Assembly (NCBI GenBank): GCA_016717205.1
Contig: JADKGC010000008.1
Coordinates: forward strand, 186,001 to 250,000
Origin: Candidatus Flexifilum breve
GTDB taxonomy: Bacteria; Chloroflexota; Anaerolineae; Aggregatilineales; Phototrophicaceae
Length of the DNA: 64,000 nucleotides
Direction: 5' to 3'
Shown here: positions 54,130-62,136 of the stretch, one piece after another
How the letters are laid out: each line of letters begins with the position of its first letter
Numbering within the stretch: position 1 is the first letter of the stretch
Position numbers and translations under genes: made by a program
Notes under the pieces: model-generated
Databases searched by the model: none
Told to the model about the DNA's origin: nothing
Seen by the model: the letters and a program-made list of their open reading frames with translations, nothing else

Positions 54130-54939
54130 GTGGCAAGTCTGGTCACTGAACAGGGCATTGTCCATTATGAAGCCTATGGGCGGGGGCGACCGGTGCTCCT
54201 GCTGCATGGGTGGATGAACTCGTGGGCGCTCTGGCGTAACACCATTGAAGTGCTCGGCAAAGATTTTCGGTTGTATGCGCTCGACTTTTTCGGTTTTGGC
54301 GATTCGGGCGCGCAGGCTGAAGAGTTTTCGGTTAACAACTTCTCGCTCATGGTCGATTCGTTTATGGATCGCATGGGCATCGTCCGCGCCCCGCTCGTCG
54401 GGCATTCGATGGGCGGCACCGTCTCCCTCAGCGTCGCCATCCGCCAACCGGAAAAAGTCGTCAAAGTCATCGTGATCGGCTCGCCAATTCAGGGTAACTC
54501 GCTGAGTCCCCTGCTCAAGCTGGCCAGCTACCGCGGGTGGATCGGTTTGGGGCAAACCACGCCCATCCTCTATGATGCGTTTCAAAAGGGCTTTAAGCCC
54601 TTTCTGCGCGCTTATTCCTACATGCTGGCGAAAGATGGCCGCACGCTCGGGAACATGCTGACCACGGATGTCGCCAAGATCAACGCGACGCCGTTCTTTG
54701 AGAGCATCGGCACGCTGCGCGCTACGGATTTGCGCCCACGCGTGAGTGAACTACAGATGCCTGTGCTCGGCATTTACGGGCGCAAAGATTTGATCGTCGA
54801 TTCCGGCCAAGGCAAGGTCTTGAAAGACTCGCTGCCGAGCAGTCGGGTCGAAATGTTTGATGCGTCGGGGCACTTTCCGATGATGGACGAAACAGAGCGT
54901 TTTCATTCGACAGTACGCGAATTTTTGTACAATGGCTGA
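54130..54939 (+). CDS. Alpha/beta-hydrolase in the GTPase operon
   Basis: The catalytic triad is intact: PLVGHSMGGTVSLSV (nucleophile), GIYGRKDLIVD (acid) and DASGHFPMMDETERF (histidine). The oxyanion region is LLLHGWMNSWALW. The fold places it with esterases, lactonases and lipid hydrolases; there is no signal peptide. GTG at 54130 is chosen, with AGAGG eight bases before it. The gene is 33 nt after the GTPase and 10 nt before the beta-helix protein, so one transcript is very likely. A lipid substrate would fit the acyl-ACP-reductase-like gene at the operon end, but this is inference. Confidence 0.9.
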   Translation: MASLVTEQGIVHYEAYGRGRPVLLLHGWMNSWALWRNTIEVLGKDFRLYALDFFGFGDSGAQAEEFSVNNFSLMVDSFMDRMGIVRAPLVGHSMGGTVSLSVAIRQPEKVVKVIVIGSPIQGNSLSPLLKLASYRGWIGLGQTTPILYDAFQKGFKPFLRAYSYMLAKDGRTLGNMLTTDVAKINATPFFESIGTLRATDLRPRVSELQMPVLGIYGRKDLIVDSGQGKVLKDSLPSSRVEMFDASGHFPMMDETERFHSTVREFLYNG

Positions 54940-54949
54940 AAGCTAAACA

Positions 54950-56272
54950 ATGCGCCGTTATGTGATTGAGGATACGCGTCACGTTCCCCCGTTCAACCAA
55001 CCCGCCTGTCTGCTGACGATTGGCATCAAGAACCTCAAGATTCACCATGAGGACATGTTCGTGCGCTACTTCAAAGGCGCGCCGGATTTGGGCGGCACAC
55101 TGACAGGACGGCGCGACTTAGGCGCAGTGCGCGGCCCGGCCATCGTCTACCGTGACAGCCTGTGGTTTGACGACGAATTCCTCGACTATTTCATGCGCGC
55201 CGCGCTCGCCTCCAAGCAGGCCTGCCGCGCGGCGATCCCGGCTGACGATCCGGCTTTTCGTACCTACACGCTGCCGCTGTCACGCGGATTTGAGCAGGCG
55301 GTCGACGCCGACGGCAAAGCGATCTATCTGGCGGATCTCTGGTATTTCCCCGCCGATTACACGTCGGATGTGCGCCCGATTGTCGTCCCCAGCGACGCCG
55401 AAGAGATGGGCTTTTACAGCGTGCCCGACTTCATGACGATGGAACAGGGCAACCTGACGCACTACGGCCCCGCCCGCGCCATCGTGTCGATTGAAAGCTG
55501 GGTGCATGTGTACTTCGCCGGCATCATTTACGGGATGTTCGGGCGTGCCAGCCGCTTTGATCGCTACGTCAGGACGCACAACTTCACCACACTCAAACTG
55601 CTGTGGAAAGCCATCATGGAGCAGAAGCAGCTCCTCTCGACCTCGGAAGTCGTGAAAATTGGTAAAGGCACGAGCATTCATCCGACCGCCGTGATCACGG
55701 GGCCAGCCTACATTGGCGACAACTGCAATATCGGCCCCGGCGTGATGATCGACAACTGCACCATCGGCGACAACGTCACAATTGACGATGGCTGCGTGCT
55801 GATGATGTCGGCGGTTGGCAACGGCTGCTTCTTGCCCTTCCGCGCCGCGCTCTACCTGACCGCCGTCATGGAGAACAGCATCATCGCGCAGAACACCTGC
55901 CTGCAGATGTGCGTGATCGGGCGGAACAGCTTTGTCGGCGCGGGCAGCACGTTCACCGACTTCAACCTGCTGGAACAAAAGCCCATCCGCGCCGTCAACA
56001 TCGACGGCGATCTCATGGACGTGGGACAAGTCGTGCTCGGGAGCGCGGTCGGTCACAACTGCCGCATCGGTTCCGGCATGGTGCTTTTCCCCGGACGCAT
56101 GATCGAATCCGATGTGGTCATGGTCGCGTCGCCGCAGCGCCGCGTCATTGGCCGCAGCGTCACCTATGAAGAGAGCGACCATCATTTCCTCGGCGTGAGC
56201 ACCAATCACAAACGCCACTACCCGCGCCCGAATGAAACCGCGCCCGAAGAAGAATGGGGAGATTCGTGGTAG
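54950..56272 (+). CDS. Left-handed beta-helix (hexapeptide-repeat) protein
   Basis: A 440-residue protein. Residues 1-230 form a domain I do not recognise, with a helical part near DEFLDYFMRAALASKQ. From about 240 on there are hexapeptide repeats (GTSIHPTAVITGPAYIGDNCNIGPGVMIDNCTIGDNVTIDDGCVL, then IGRNSFVGAGSTFTDF and GSAVGHNCRIGSGMVLFPGRMIE), which build the left-handed beta-helix of acyl- or nucleotidyl-sugar transferases such as GlmU and LpxA. No N-terminal nucleotidyltransferase signature is seen. The end overlaps the start of the reductase-like gene, so translation is coupled. Confidence 0.75.
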   Translation: MRRYVIEDTRHVPPFNQPACLLTIGIKNLKIHHEDMFVRYFKGAPDLGGTLTGRRDLGAVRGPAIVYRDSLWFDDEFLDYFMRAALASKQACRAAIPADDPAFRTYTLPLSRGFEQAVDADGKAIYLADLWYFPADYTSDVRPIVVPSDAEEMGFYSVPDFMTMEQGNLTHYGPARAIVSIESWVHVYFAGIIYGMFGRASRFDRYVRTHNFTTLKLLWKAIMEQKQLLSTSEVVKIGKGTSIHPTAVITGPAYIGDNCNIGPGVMIDNCTIGDNVTIDDGCVLMMSAVGNGCFLPFRAALYLTAVMENSIIAQNTCLQMCVIGRNSFVGAGSTFTDFNLLEQKPIRAVNIDGDLMDVGQVVLGSAVGHNCRIGSGMVLFPGRMIESDVVMVASPQRRVIGRSVTYEESDHHFLGVSTNHKRHYPRPNETAPEEEWGDSW

Positions 56273-57366
56273 ACGACACGTTTGCGTTTATCATCCACCC
56301 GATCCAGATCAAGAAAGACGTCGCTAGAAAATTTCCACTGTTGGGCAAAATCCTCACCGAGGGGCAGATTAACTTCTTCTCCCGGTTCTTTCCGCCCGTC
56401 TATCTCTCGGAAATCGAAGGCATCCGCTCCGTCGCGACGGGGCGCGAACTCAAAGGCTGGTTGATCGCCGCGCCCTACACGCCGCCGACGATGATGTCGC
56501 TGCCCGTCAACATGGTCTATGACAAGATCGTCGCGTGCGGGCACATGGCCGAAGAACTCGGCGCGAAGATCCTTGGCCTCGGCGCGTATACCTCGGTCGT
56601 CGGGGACGCGGGCAAGACCATCGCCGACCGACTGAATATTCCGGTCACGACGGGCGACAGCTACACGATCACGATGGCCGTCGAAGCGATTCGCGAGGCC
56701 GCGCGCGTCATGGATATCGATATGCGCGAGGCGACGGTGGCCGTCGTCGGCGCGACCGGAGCGATTGGCAAGACCTGCGCCGAAATGTTAGCAGGCGAAA
56801 GCGCCAAGCTGATCCTCGTCGGGCGGCGCGTTGAACCGCTGGAAGAGCTGCGCGATTTATGCGCGGGCAAAGCCGCCGACGTCGCGATCAGCACGTCGAT
56901 GGACGCCATTTACGACGCCGATCTGATCCTCACGGTGACGAGCGCCGTCCACGAAGTGATCCAGCCGCAGCACCTGAAACCCGGCGCGGTGGTGTGCGAT
57001 GTCGCCCGCCCGCGTGACGTGTCCAAACGCGTCGCCGCCGAGCGCGATGACGTGCTGGTGATCGAAGGCGGGATGATCGAAATCCCCGGCCAGCCGGATT
57101 TTCACTTCGACTTCGGCTTTCCGCCGCGGCACGCTTACGCCTGTATGGCAGAGACGATGGCACTGGCGTTGGAGCAGCGCTACGAGGATTACACCATCGG
57201 CAAGGACATCACGGTTGCACAAGCGCTGGAGATCGGCGCGATTGCGGATCGGCACGGCTTCCGGTTGTCCGGCTTCCGCTCGTTCGAGCAGCCCGTCACC
57301 GCCGAGCAGATCGCTGCTGTGCGCGAGCGCGCCGCCGCTCACCGCAAGACGTGGGCGCGGGTGTAA
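56254..57366 (+). CDS. Long-chain acyl-ACP reductase-like protein (AAR-like)
   Basis: A 370-residue NADPH-type enzyme with strong pattern similarity to cyanobacterial acyl-ACP reductase (AAR), which makes fatty aldehydes from acyl-ACP: GLGAYTSVV against ALGGFSSIV, PVTTGDSYTITMAVEAI against RFTTGNTHTAYVICRQV, the cofactor motif ATVAVVGATGAIGK (residues 161-173) against ATVAVCGATGDIG, and HAYACMAETMALALEQRY against QMFACFAEAMLLEFEGWY. The cysteine in this last motif (C297) aligns with the catalytic Cys294 of Synechococcus AAR. The N-terminal 60 residues are extra. The start is either ATG 56254 or GTG 56266 (with GGGGAG just upstream); both overlap the preceding gene's stop. The aldehyde decarbonylase partner is not in the window. 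I infer a fatty aldehyde or related product. Confidence 0.7.
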   Translation: MGRFVVDDTFAFIIHPIQIKKDVARKFPLLGKILTEGQINFFSRFFPPVYLSEIEGIRSVATGRELKGWLIAAPYTPPTMMSLPVNMVYDKIVACGHMAEELGAKILGLGAYTSVVGDAGKTIADRLNIPVTTGDSYTITMAVEAIREAARVMDIDMREATVAVVGATGAIGKTCAEMLAGESAKLILVGRRVEPLEELRDLCAGKAADVAISTSMDAIYDADLILTVTSAVHEVIQPQHLKPGAVVCDVARPRDVSKRVAAERDDVLVIEGGMIEIPGQPDFHFDFGFPPRHAYACMAETMALALEQRYEDYTIGKDITVAQALEIGAIADRHGFRLSGFRSFEQPVTAEQIAAVRERAAAHRKTWARV

Positions 57367-57392
57367 ACCCGAACAAGAATAAAAGTGAGCCG

Positions 57393-57965
57393 TTATCCCT
57401 GTGACTCTAGCCGCTGGTAGTGGAGTGCGACTACGCCGCACTTAAACTGGCGCGTTTCCACGAGACGTAACCGGAGCAGATGATCCAGACTCGGGAACAT
57501 CGGCTTACCGCCACCTAAGATGACCGGATGAATAATCAGTCGAACTTCATCGATCAGATCGAGCTGAAATAGGCTGGCCGCCAGTCCCGGCCCGCCGACG
57601 AACATCGATTTGCCGGGCTGGGCTTTCAAACGCCGAATCTCCTCAGCGATGTTGCCGCGCACCAAGCGATCTTGCTCACGCACGTGCTCCAAGGTCCGCG
57701 AGAAGACCACATTGGCCGCTTGCTGCCAGCGACGGGCGTATTCAATCTCATAGTCGGGAGCGGACGGGTTGGCATCCGCCGTCGGCCAGTGACTGACCAT
57801 GGTTTCGTACATCCGCCGTCCGTACAAGTGCACATCGATCTCGAGTTCAAAATCATTGAAGTAGCGATGAAGTTCTTCACTCGGCTCAGACCAGCCAATA
57901 CTGCCCTGCTGATCTTCAATAAAGCCATCGACCGACAGATTGATCGCGTAAATGACATTTCTCAT
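57393..57965 (-). CDS. Dihydrofolate-reductase-like / RibD C-terminal family protein
   Basis: A 190-residue protein of the group with MRNVIYAINLSVDGFIEDQQGSIGW and YGRRMYETMVSHWP, then LVRGNIAEEIRRLKAQPGKSMFVGGPGLAASLFQLDLIDEVRLIIHPVILGGGKPMFP. These NADPH-binding proteins resemble dihydrofolate and riboflavin-pathway reductases, but most lack a known substrate. The ATG at 57965 has GAGGAG seven bases before it. Convergent with the reductase-like gene of the operon. Confidence 0.88.
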   Translation of the reverse strand: MRNVIYAINLSVDGFIEDQQGSIGWSEPSEELHRYFNDFELEIDVHLYGRRMYETMVSHWPTADANPSAPDYEIEYARRWQQAANVVFSRTLEHVREQDRLVRGNIAEEIRRLKAQPGKSMFVGGPGLAASLFQLDLIDEVRLIIHPVILGGGKPMFPSLDHLLRLRLVETRQFKCGVVALHYQRLESQG

Positions 57966-57991
57966 CACAAAACTCCTCTACCTGTACGTGC

Positions 57992-58016
57992 GGACGCGAT
58001 ACATCGCGTCCCTACA
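57992..58016. repeat. Hairpin repeat between the DHFR-like and DUF1801 genes
   Basis: GGACGCGAT pairs with ATCGCGTCC, followed by CTACA. Same family as the other GGACG...CGTCC repeats, with another inner stem. Confidence 0.65.
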
Positions 58017-58380
58017 GCGCCGTATCCATCTTCTCGACCAGCGACCGGACGACATGCTCGAGTTCCGCGCGGTTGGCGTCGACATCCGCCATACTCTTGA
58101 AGTAGGCCATACGCCGATCCACGTAGTCGCCTTCCAAAATTGGACTCGGAATGCTGGCGATTGCCGGATTGTGGAACACCAGATGCACATGCTGTGTCGC
58201 GTGCAGATGAAACGTGCAAATGTAGTCGGTGAAGCGGTAGCTCGGCGCGTTCCACTTGATTTGCTCGGTGATGCGCGGGTCAACGCCTTTGATGATGTCG
58301 CGCAGCGCCTGCACTTCCGCTTTGAAGGGGTGCATCAAAGCGGCCATAAAGTCATCCACGCTCGGTTGTTTCTTCGCCAT
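58012..58380 (-). CDS. DUF1801 domain protein
   Basis: A protein of 122 residues. The DUF1801 pattern is seen in DDFMAALMHPFKAEVQALRDIIKGVDPRITEQIKWNAPSYRFTDYICTFHLHATQHVHLVFHNP. The fold is YdhG-like with a hydrophobic core; no catalytic site is known. The ATG at 58380 has GGGGGAG directly before it. The gene follows the MGMT-like gene by 14 nt on the same strand. Confidence 0.85.
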   Translation of the reverse strand: MAKKQPSVDDFMAALMHPFKAEVQALRDIIKGVDPRITEQIKWNAPSYRFTDYICTFHLHATQHVHLVFHNPAIASIPSPILEGDYVDRRMAYFKSMADVDANRAELEHVVRSLVEKMDTAL

Positions 58381-58394
58381 GTGCTCCCCCACGT

Positions 58395-58799
58395 CTAGCG
58401 CTGCAAATACGTCTGGTAGTCGCTGACCTTCGGCTTCTTGCCGCTCACATCGATGGTGACGCCTTCTTCGCGCAGATGATCGGCGTGAGCGGTCACGCCG
58501 CCGGGGTAATCGGCATTGAGTCCACCATCTGCATTGATCACGCGCCAGTAGGGGCTGTCACCGCTCTGTGCCAATGCTTTGAGGCTGCGGCGCGTCGTCA
58601 CCGGGCAGACAGCCTCCACTTTGAACTGCGCGGCGAGGCGCTGCCGCAGTCGATCCGTCGTCACGAGCTGCCCGGCGGGAATATCTGCAATCGCTGCTTT
58701 GAGCGTGGCGGGACTGGGCAGCAGCATCCTGCCCGTCGTGCCAAAGAATTTGACGCGCTCGGCAGGAATGTCGACAATCGCATCAGCTTGCATGATCAT
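58395..58799 (-). CDS. MGMT-family (alkyltransferase-like) protein
   Basis: About 134 residues with the DNA-binding helix-turn-helix of O6-alkylguanine transferases: LKAAIADIPAGQLVTTDRLRQRLAAQFKVEAVCPVTTRRSLKALAQ, then SPYWRVINADGGLNADYPGGVTAHADHLREEGV. The PCHRV active-site cysteine is absent (PYWRVI in its place), as in alkyltransferase-like (ATL) proteins that mark lesions for repair. The start at 58799 (MIMQADAIVDIPAERVKFFG) is chosen; the longer frame is AT-rich and unlikely. Confidence 0.75.
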   Translation of the reverse strand: MIMQADAIVDIPAERVKFFGTTGRMLLPSPATLKAAIADIPAGQLVTTDRLRQRLAAQFKVEAVCPVTTRRSLKALAQSGDSPYWRVINADGGLNADYPGGVTAHADHLREEGVTIDVSGKKPKVSDYQTYLQR

Positions 58800-58989
58800 C
58801 AGGTTGCTCTCTCGCTCAAATTGACTTAAATTAAAGCACACTTGTTCTAGTTCGTCAACCAAAAGCCCTAGAGCACGTAATGGACTAACGCCGCAGACTT
58901 TTTCCATACTTCGCCCAGTTTCCATAAGTCCTAATTTTTATAATATTACAAGAGAGTACATATCTTGGTTTTCATCTATGGAGACTCCT

Positions 58990-59712
58990 ATGTCCAGAAA
59001 ATCCCACGTCCTCATGCTGATGTTATTGTTCGCTCTCGTCTTGGGTTTGGCCATTCCTGTTTTCGCGGTCGGCGAAACCTTTCAGGTGATCAGCGTCACT
59101 ACCGTAGGCTGTAATTCAGGCGAATTCGGTATGACCGTCGAACGCGCCAACCTTGATGGCGGCAACTACTTCGTACGCACCGTGGTAACGGTCGACAGCT
59201 TCATTTATATGAATGAGCAGGCTTCGATCTCGGTTAATGGTCTGTCGAGCTGGAATATCTTCGACAATTTCACTTACGGAGCTGTTCCGAACCCGGGCAC
59301 GTATCCGATCCCGGCGGGACAGACCATGCAGCTCGATTTCACGCTGGAGCGCCCGGTCGGGACCGTGCTGTATGCGTGGACACTGGTGGTCGATGGCTGC
59401 GACACGGGCAATATTCTGTATAATGGCCCGACAACGACCAACAGCGCGGGTACGTGCACCCTCGATGTTCCGAGCGGATCGGTGGTCGGTGAAGCACCGT
59501 TGGGCGCGCCGGCCTACTATGCTCCTGATAACGTGGCTCCCGGTGTGGTCCTGAACCCCGGCACCTACGTGGTCGTGGGTCAGGATGCGAGCGAAACCTA
59601 CTACAAGATCGTACTTGCCTGCCAGTTCCTCTGGGTGCGTAAAGATACCATGCAGCCGAGCTGGCAAGCGCCGCAAAATGGGACGCCCCTGCCCACGCGC
59701 GTCGTCAGCTAG
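58990..59712 (+). CDS. Secreted protein of unknown function
   Basis: A 240-residue protein with a signal peptide (HVLMLMLLFALVLGLAIPVFA). The mature part is beta-rich (NYFVRTVVTVDSFIYMNEQASISVNGLSSWNIF) and holds a cysteine-containing region near LDVPSGSVVGEAPLGAPAYYAP. The C-terminal half resembles a small SH3-like or jellyroll module. GGAGACTCCT precedes the ATG at 58990. The same leader motif (GGAGACT) occurs before the next gene, so the two may be related in regulation. Confidence 0.65.
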   Translation: MSRKSHVLMLMLLFALVLGLAIPVFAVGETFQVISVTTVGCNSGEFGMTVERANLDGGNYFVRTVVTVDSFIYMNEQASISVNGLSSWNIFDNFTYGAVPNPGTYPIPAGQTMQLDFTLERPVGTVLYAWTLVVDGCDTGNILYNGPTTTNSAGTCTLDVPSGSVVGEAPLGAPAYYAPDNVAPGVVLNPGTYVVVGQDASETYYKIVLACQFLWVRKDTMQPSWQAPQNGTPLPTRVVS

Positions 59713-59915
59713 AAGCTCGCTGAACCTGATCGCAGCCCTTTGGGACTCCTGTTCCAGAGGGCTGTGCCTACCCTCAAATCGCACCACTCCCGAGCCAACC
59801 GCATTTCCGCATTTCGTAAAATCTGCCGCCAGTGCCCCATCAGCCTCCGAAATACACGATCTCTAGACGATCCGTTTTCACAATGGAGATATGTCATAGT
59901 ATCGGAGACTATCTC

Positions 59916-61901
59916 ATGCGATCCTATCGAATCATTATCCTCATGGTGGCACTCCTGACCCTGCTGACGCTGGCGACGGGTGGTTTCGCCCAACGGGTCA
60001 ACCCGGATGACCGTGATGGCGACGGTCTACCCAACATCGCTGACCGCTGCCCGGATGTCGCTGGCCCGCGCGAAAACGGCGGCTGTCCGCTGGCGACGGC
60101 GACACCTATTTCTGGCCCGGTGGCTGACCGCGACGGTGACGGCGTGCAGGACTTCGTCGACCGCTGTCCCGATCAGCCGGGGACGGGCTTCACTGAAGGC
60201 TGCCCGACCGATCAAGGCGGTGAACAACCCGCCGGAACACCACCGCCGGAACGCGCTCAACAACCGGAGTTTGTCTGGTGGGTCGACGACCGCTGTCTGG
60301 TGGCGAATCGCGGCTCGGAAAATGTGAACGTGCGCGACGGCATCCCCAACGACCGCAGCCGCGCCAACGTAATCGATGCGCTGCGCCCCGGCGAACAGTT
60401 CGCGCCGCTGTATGTGGTGTTCGACGCGAGCAATACGCCATGGTATGGCGCGCTCGGCTTTGGCGCAGGACGACTGCAGGGCTTAGGTTGGGTCTCCGGC
60501 GCGGTAACGGTCGCGCACGGCGACTGCGCGAACCTCGGCGCGCCACCGACCACGCCGCCCCGCGCCGATGAACCCGTGTGTGTGGTGATTGTCACGGCAG
60601 AAGCGGGCGCAACCGTGTTCAGCGAAGCGCTGCCCGACGCCGCGCAGGTCGAAACGCTGCCGCACGGCGCCTATCTCCCGGCGGCGAATGTCCACACCGA
60701 TTCGCGCGGCGATCTGTGGTATCAGGTGGCGCCCGGTTGGCTGCGCGGTATTGATGTCACTACGGCGGGCAACTGCACCTTTAATAACCTGACCTTCACG
60801 CGTCTGTTCAGCCCCATCGACCAGATCACCGTCGAAGAAACATCGCTAGAAGACATCTTCGGCAAATGCATGCTGACGACGCTGCCCGGTCAAACCCTGT
60901 CGTTGTATTGGGTGATGCAGCACCACGATCCAGCGACTGCCACGGTGCTGCCCGCCGGTTCAGTCATTGAAGCGACCGGGGTCGGCGTGGATCTCGACGG
61001 CCATATGTGGTATGCGGCCTATTCAGTCTGGGCGGACAGTTCCGAGGTCATGGCCAGCGGGGCCTGCACCAATCTGACGCTGCCCCCCGCTTCCGAATAC
61101 GATGCTTGCCAGCTCTGGCTAACCACGGCGGTTGACCTGTTGAAAAATCCCGCGCCTGATGCTGAAGTCATCGGATCGGTTGGCCCGGGGGCCGGCGTTA
61201 ACGTCACCGCCGCGACCCATGACGCCAATCAAAACGTGTGGTACTACGTCACCGCCTATCACGGTTGGGTCAATGGCAGCAATCAGCCGTTCATCAATCC
61301 GGGGGCGTGTACGGATCTCACCGAGGCTCCGCCCCAGGAACCGCTCGGCGAATGTGTGATCACGACGATTGGCGATGGCGCAGGGTTATGGGCCGCCCCA
61401 TCCCATGATGGCGCGGGGCTGTACGCGGGCGGGAATCCCGGGGCTGTCTATACGGCTGTCGGCATCGACTACGACGCGAACGGGCATCTCTGGTACAACG
61501 TGGATGGCGCATGGATTGACAGCGACGAGGTGGTTACGTCTGGCAATTGCGCGGATCTCCCCATCTACAAGCCGACCAACTACAGCCAGTGTCAAGCGCT
61601 CATCCCGTATAACGGCCCCGGCGTCTACCTGTTCAAGGATTATCTGAGCAATCCGCTGGAAGTGGTCACGCTGGCGCCCGGCCCCGGTCGCGTTGACGCT
61701 GCCTTCGCCGCCACGGATCCGCAGGGGATGCGCTGGTATCACGTGCGCTATGAGGGCGCCGCGGGCGTGTTCTACGGGTGGGTCAACAGCGGTGATGTGA
61801 TCGAGATGGTGCCGTCGCTGTGCGATGACCTGCCGCCCATGACGATCCTGCCGCCCGATCTGATCGATATCGACCTCCAGCCGATTGTCTGGAAGCCGTG
61901 A
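59916..61901 (+). CDS. Secreted thrombospondin-3-repeat protein with SH3-like repeats
   Basis: A signal peptide (IIILMVALLTLLTLATGGFAQ) is followed by two thrombospondin type 3-like calcium-binding repeats (DRDGDGLPNIADRCPDVAG and DRDGDGVQDFVDRCPDQPG), an acidic/proline linker, and about five related modules of some 80-100 residues containing GLWYQVAPGW or HLWYNVDGAW type segments (bacterial SH3-like). Calcium-stabilised, surface-exposed, and possibly cell-wall or carbohydrate binding. ATG 59916 has GGAG eight bases upstream. Confidence 0.8.
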   Translation: MRSYRIIILMVALLTLLTLATGGFAQRVNPDDRDGDGLPNIADRCPDVAGPRENGGCPLATATPISGPVADRDGDGVQDFVDRCPDQPGTGFTEGCPTDQGGEQPAGTPPPERAQQPEFVWWVDDRCLVANRGSENVNVRDGIPNDRSRANVIDALRPGEQFAPLYVVFDASNTPWYGALGFGAGRLQGLGWVSGAVTVAHGDCANLGAPPTTPPRADEPVCVVIVTAEAGATVFSEALPDAAQVETLPHGAYLPAANVHTDSRGDLWYQVAPGWLRGIDVTTAGNCTFNNLTFTRLFSPIDQITVEETSLEDIFGKCMLTTLPGQTLSLYWVMQHHDPATATVLPAGSVIEATGVGVDLDGHMWYAAYSVWADSSEVMASGACTNLTLPPASEYDACQLWLTTAVDLLKNPAPDAEVIGSVGPGAGVNVTAATHDANQNVWYYVTAYHGWVNGSNQPFINPGACTDLTEAPPQEPLGECVITTIGDGAGLWAAPSHDGAGLYAGGNPGAVYTAVGIDYDANGHLWYNVDGAWIDSDEVVTSGNCADLPIYKPTNYSQCQALIPYNGPGVYLFKDYLSNPLEVVTLAPGPGRVDAAFAATDPQGMRWYHVRYEGAAGVFYGWVNSGDVIEMVPSLCDDLPPMTILPPDLIDIDLQPIVWKP

Positions 61902-61952
61902 GCGTGATCAGCGGCTAACCGCGGTATCGGGTAAACAACCGAAGCTGGAATC

Positions 61953-62010
61953 GTAGGGACGCACCTGTGTGTGCGCCCGAAACCGAGCAGACACAGAGGT
62001 CTGCCCCTAC
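61953..62010. repeat. Two-hairpin repeat element, copy of 9714-9771
   Basis: Outer arms GTAGGG and CCCCTAC enclose two inner hairpins: GCGCACC...GTGCGC and GCAGAC...GTCTGC. The copy at 9714 differs in several bases. It lies between the thrombospondin-type gene and the DsbA-like gene. Confidence 0.7.
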
Positions 62011-62053
62011 ACACGGACTTTCGGAAAGCTGCTTAAGCACTATCTCCACATCG

Positions 62054-62089
62054 GCAAACCGGACATACGGAATGGTGTGCCCGGTTTGC
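62054..62089. promoter_or_regulatory. Inverted repeat upstream of the DsbA-like gene
   Basis: GCAAACCGG (62054-62062) and CCGGTTTGC (62081-62089) are perfect complements with an 18-base loop. It is followed by TATAAT at 62102-62107, which may be the -10 box, so it could be an operator or a leader hairpin. Confidence 0.45.
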
Positions 62090-62136
62090 GCATTTCCCCG
62101 CTATAATCCTCGCAAAATCAAAGAGGAGCTTAGTCT

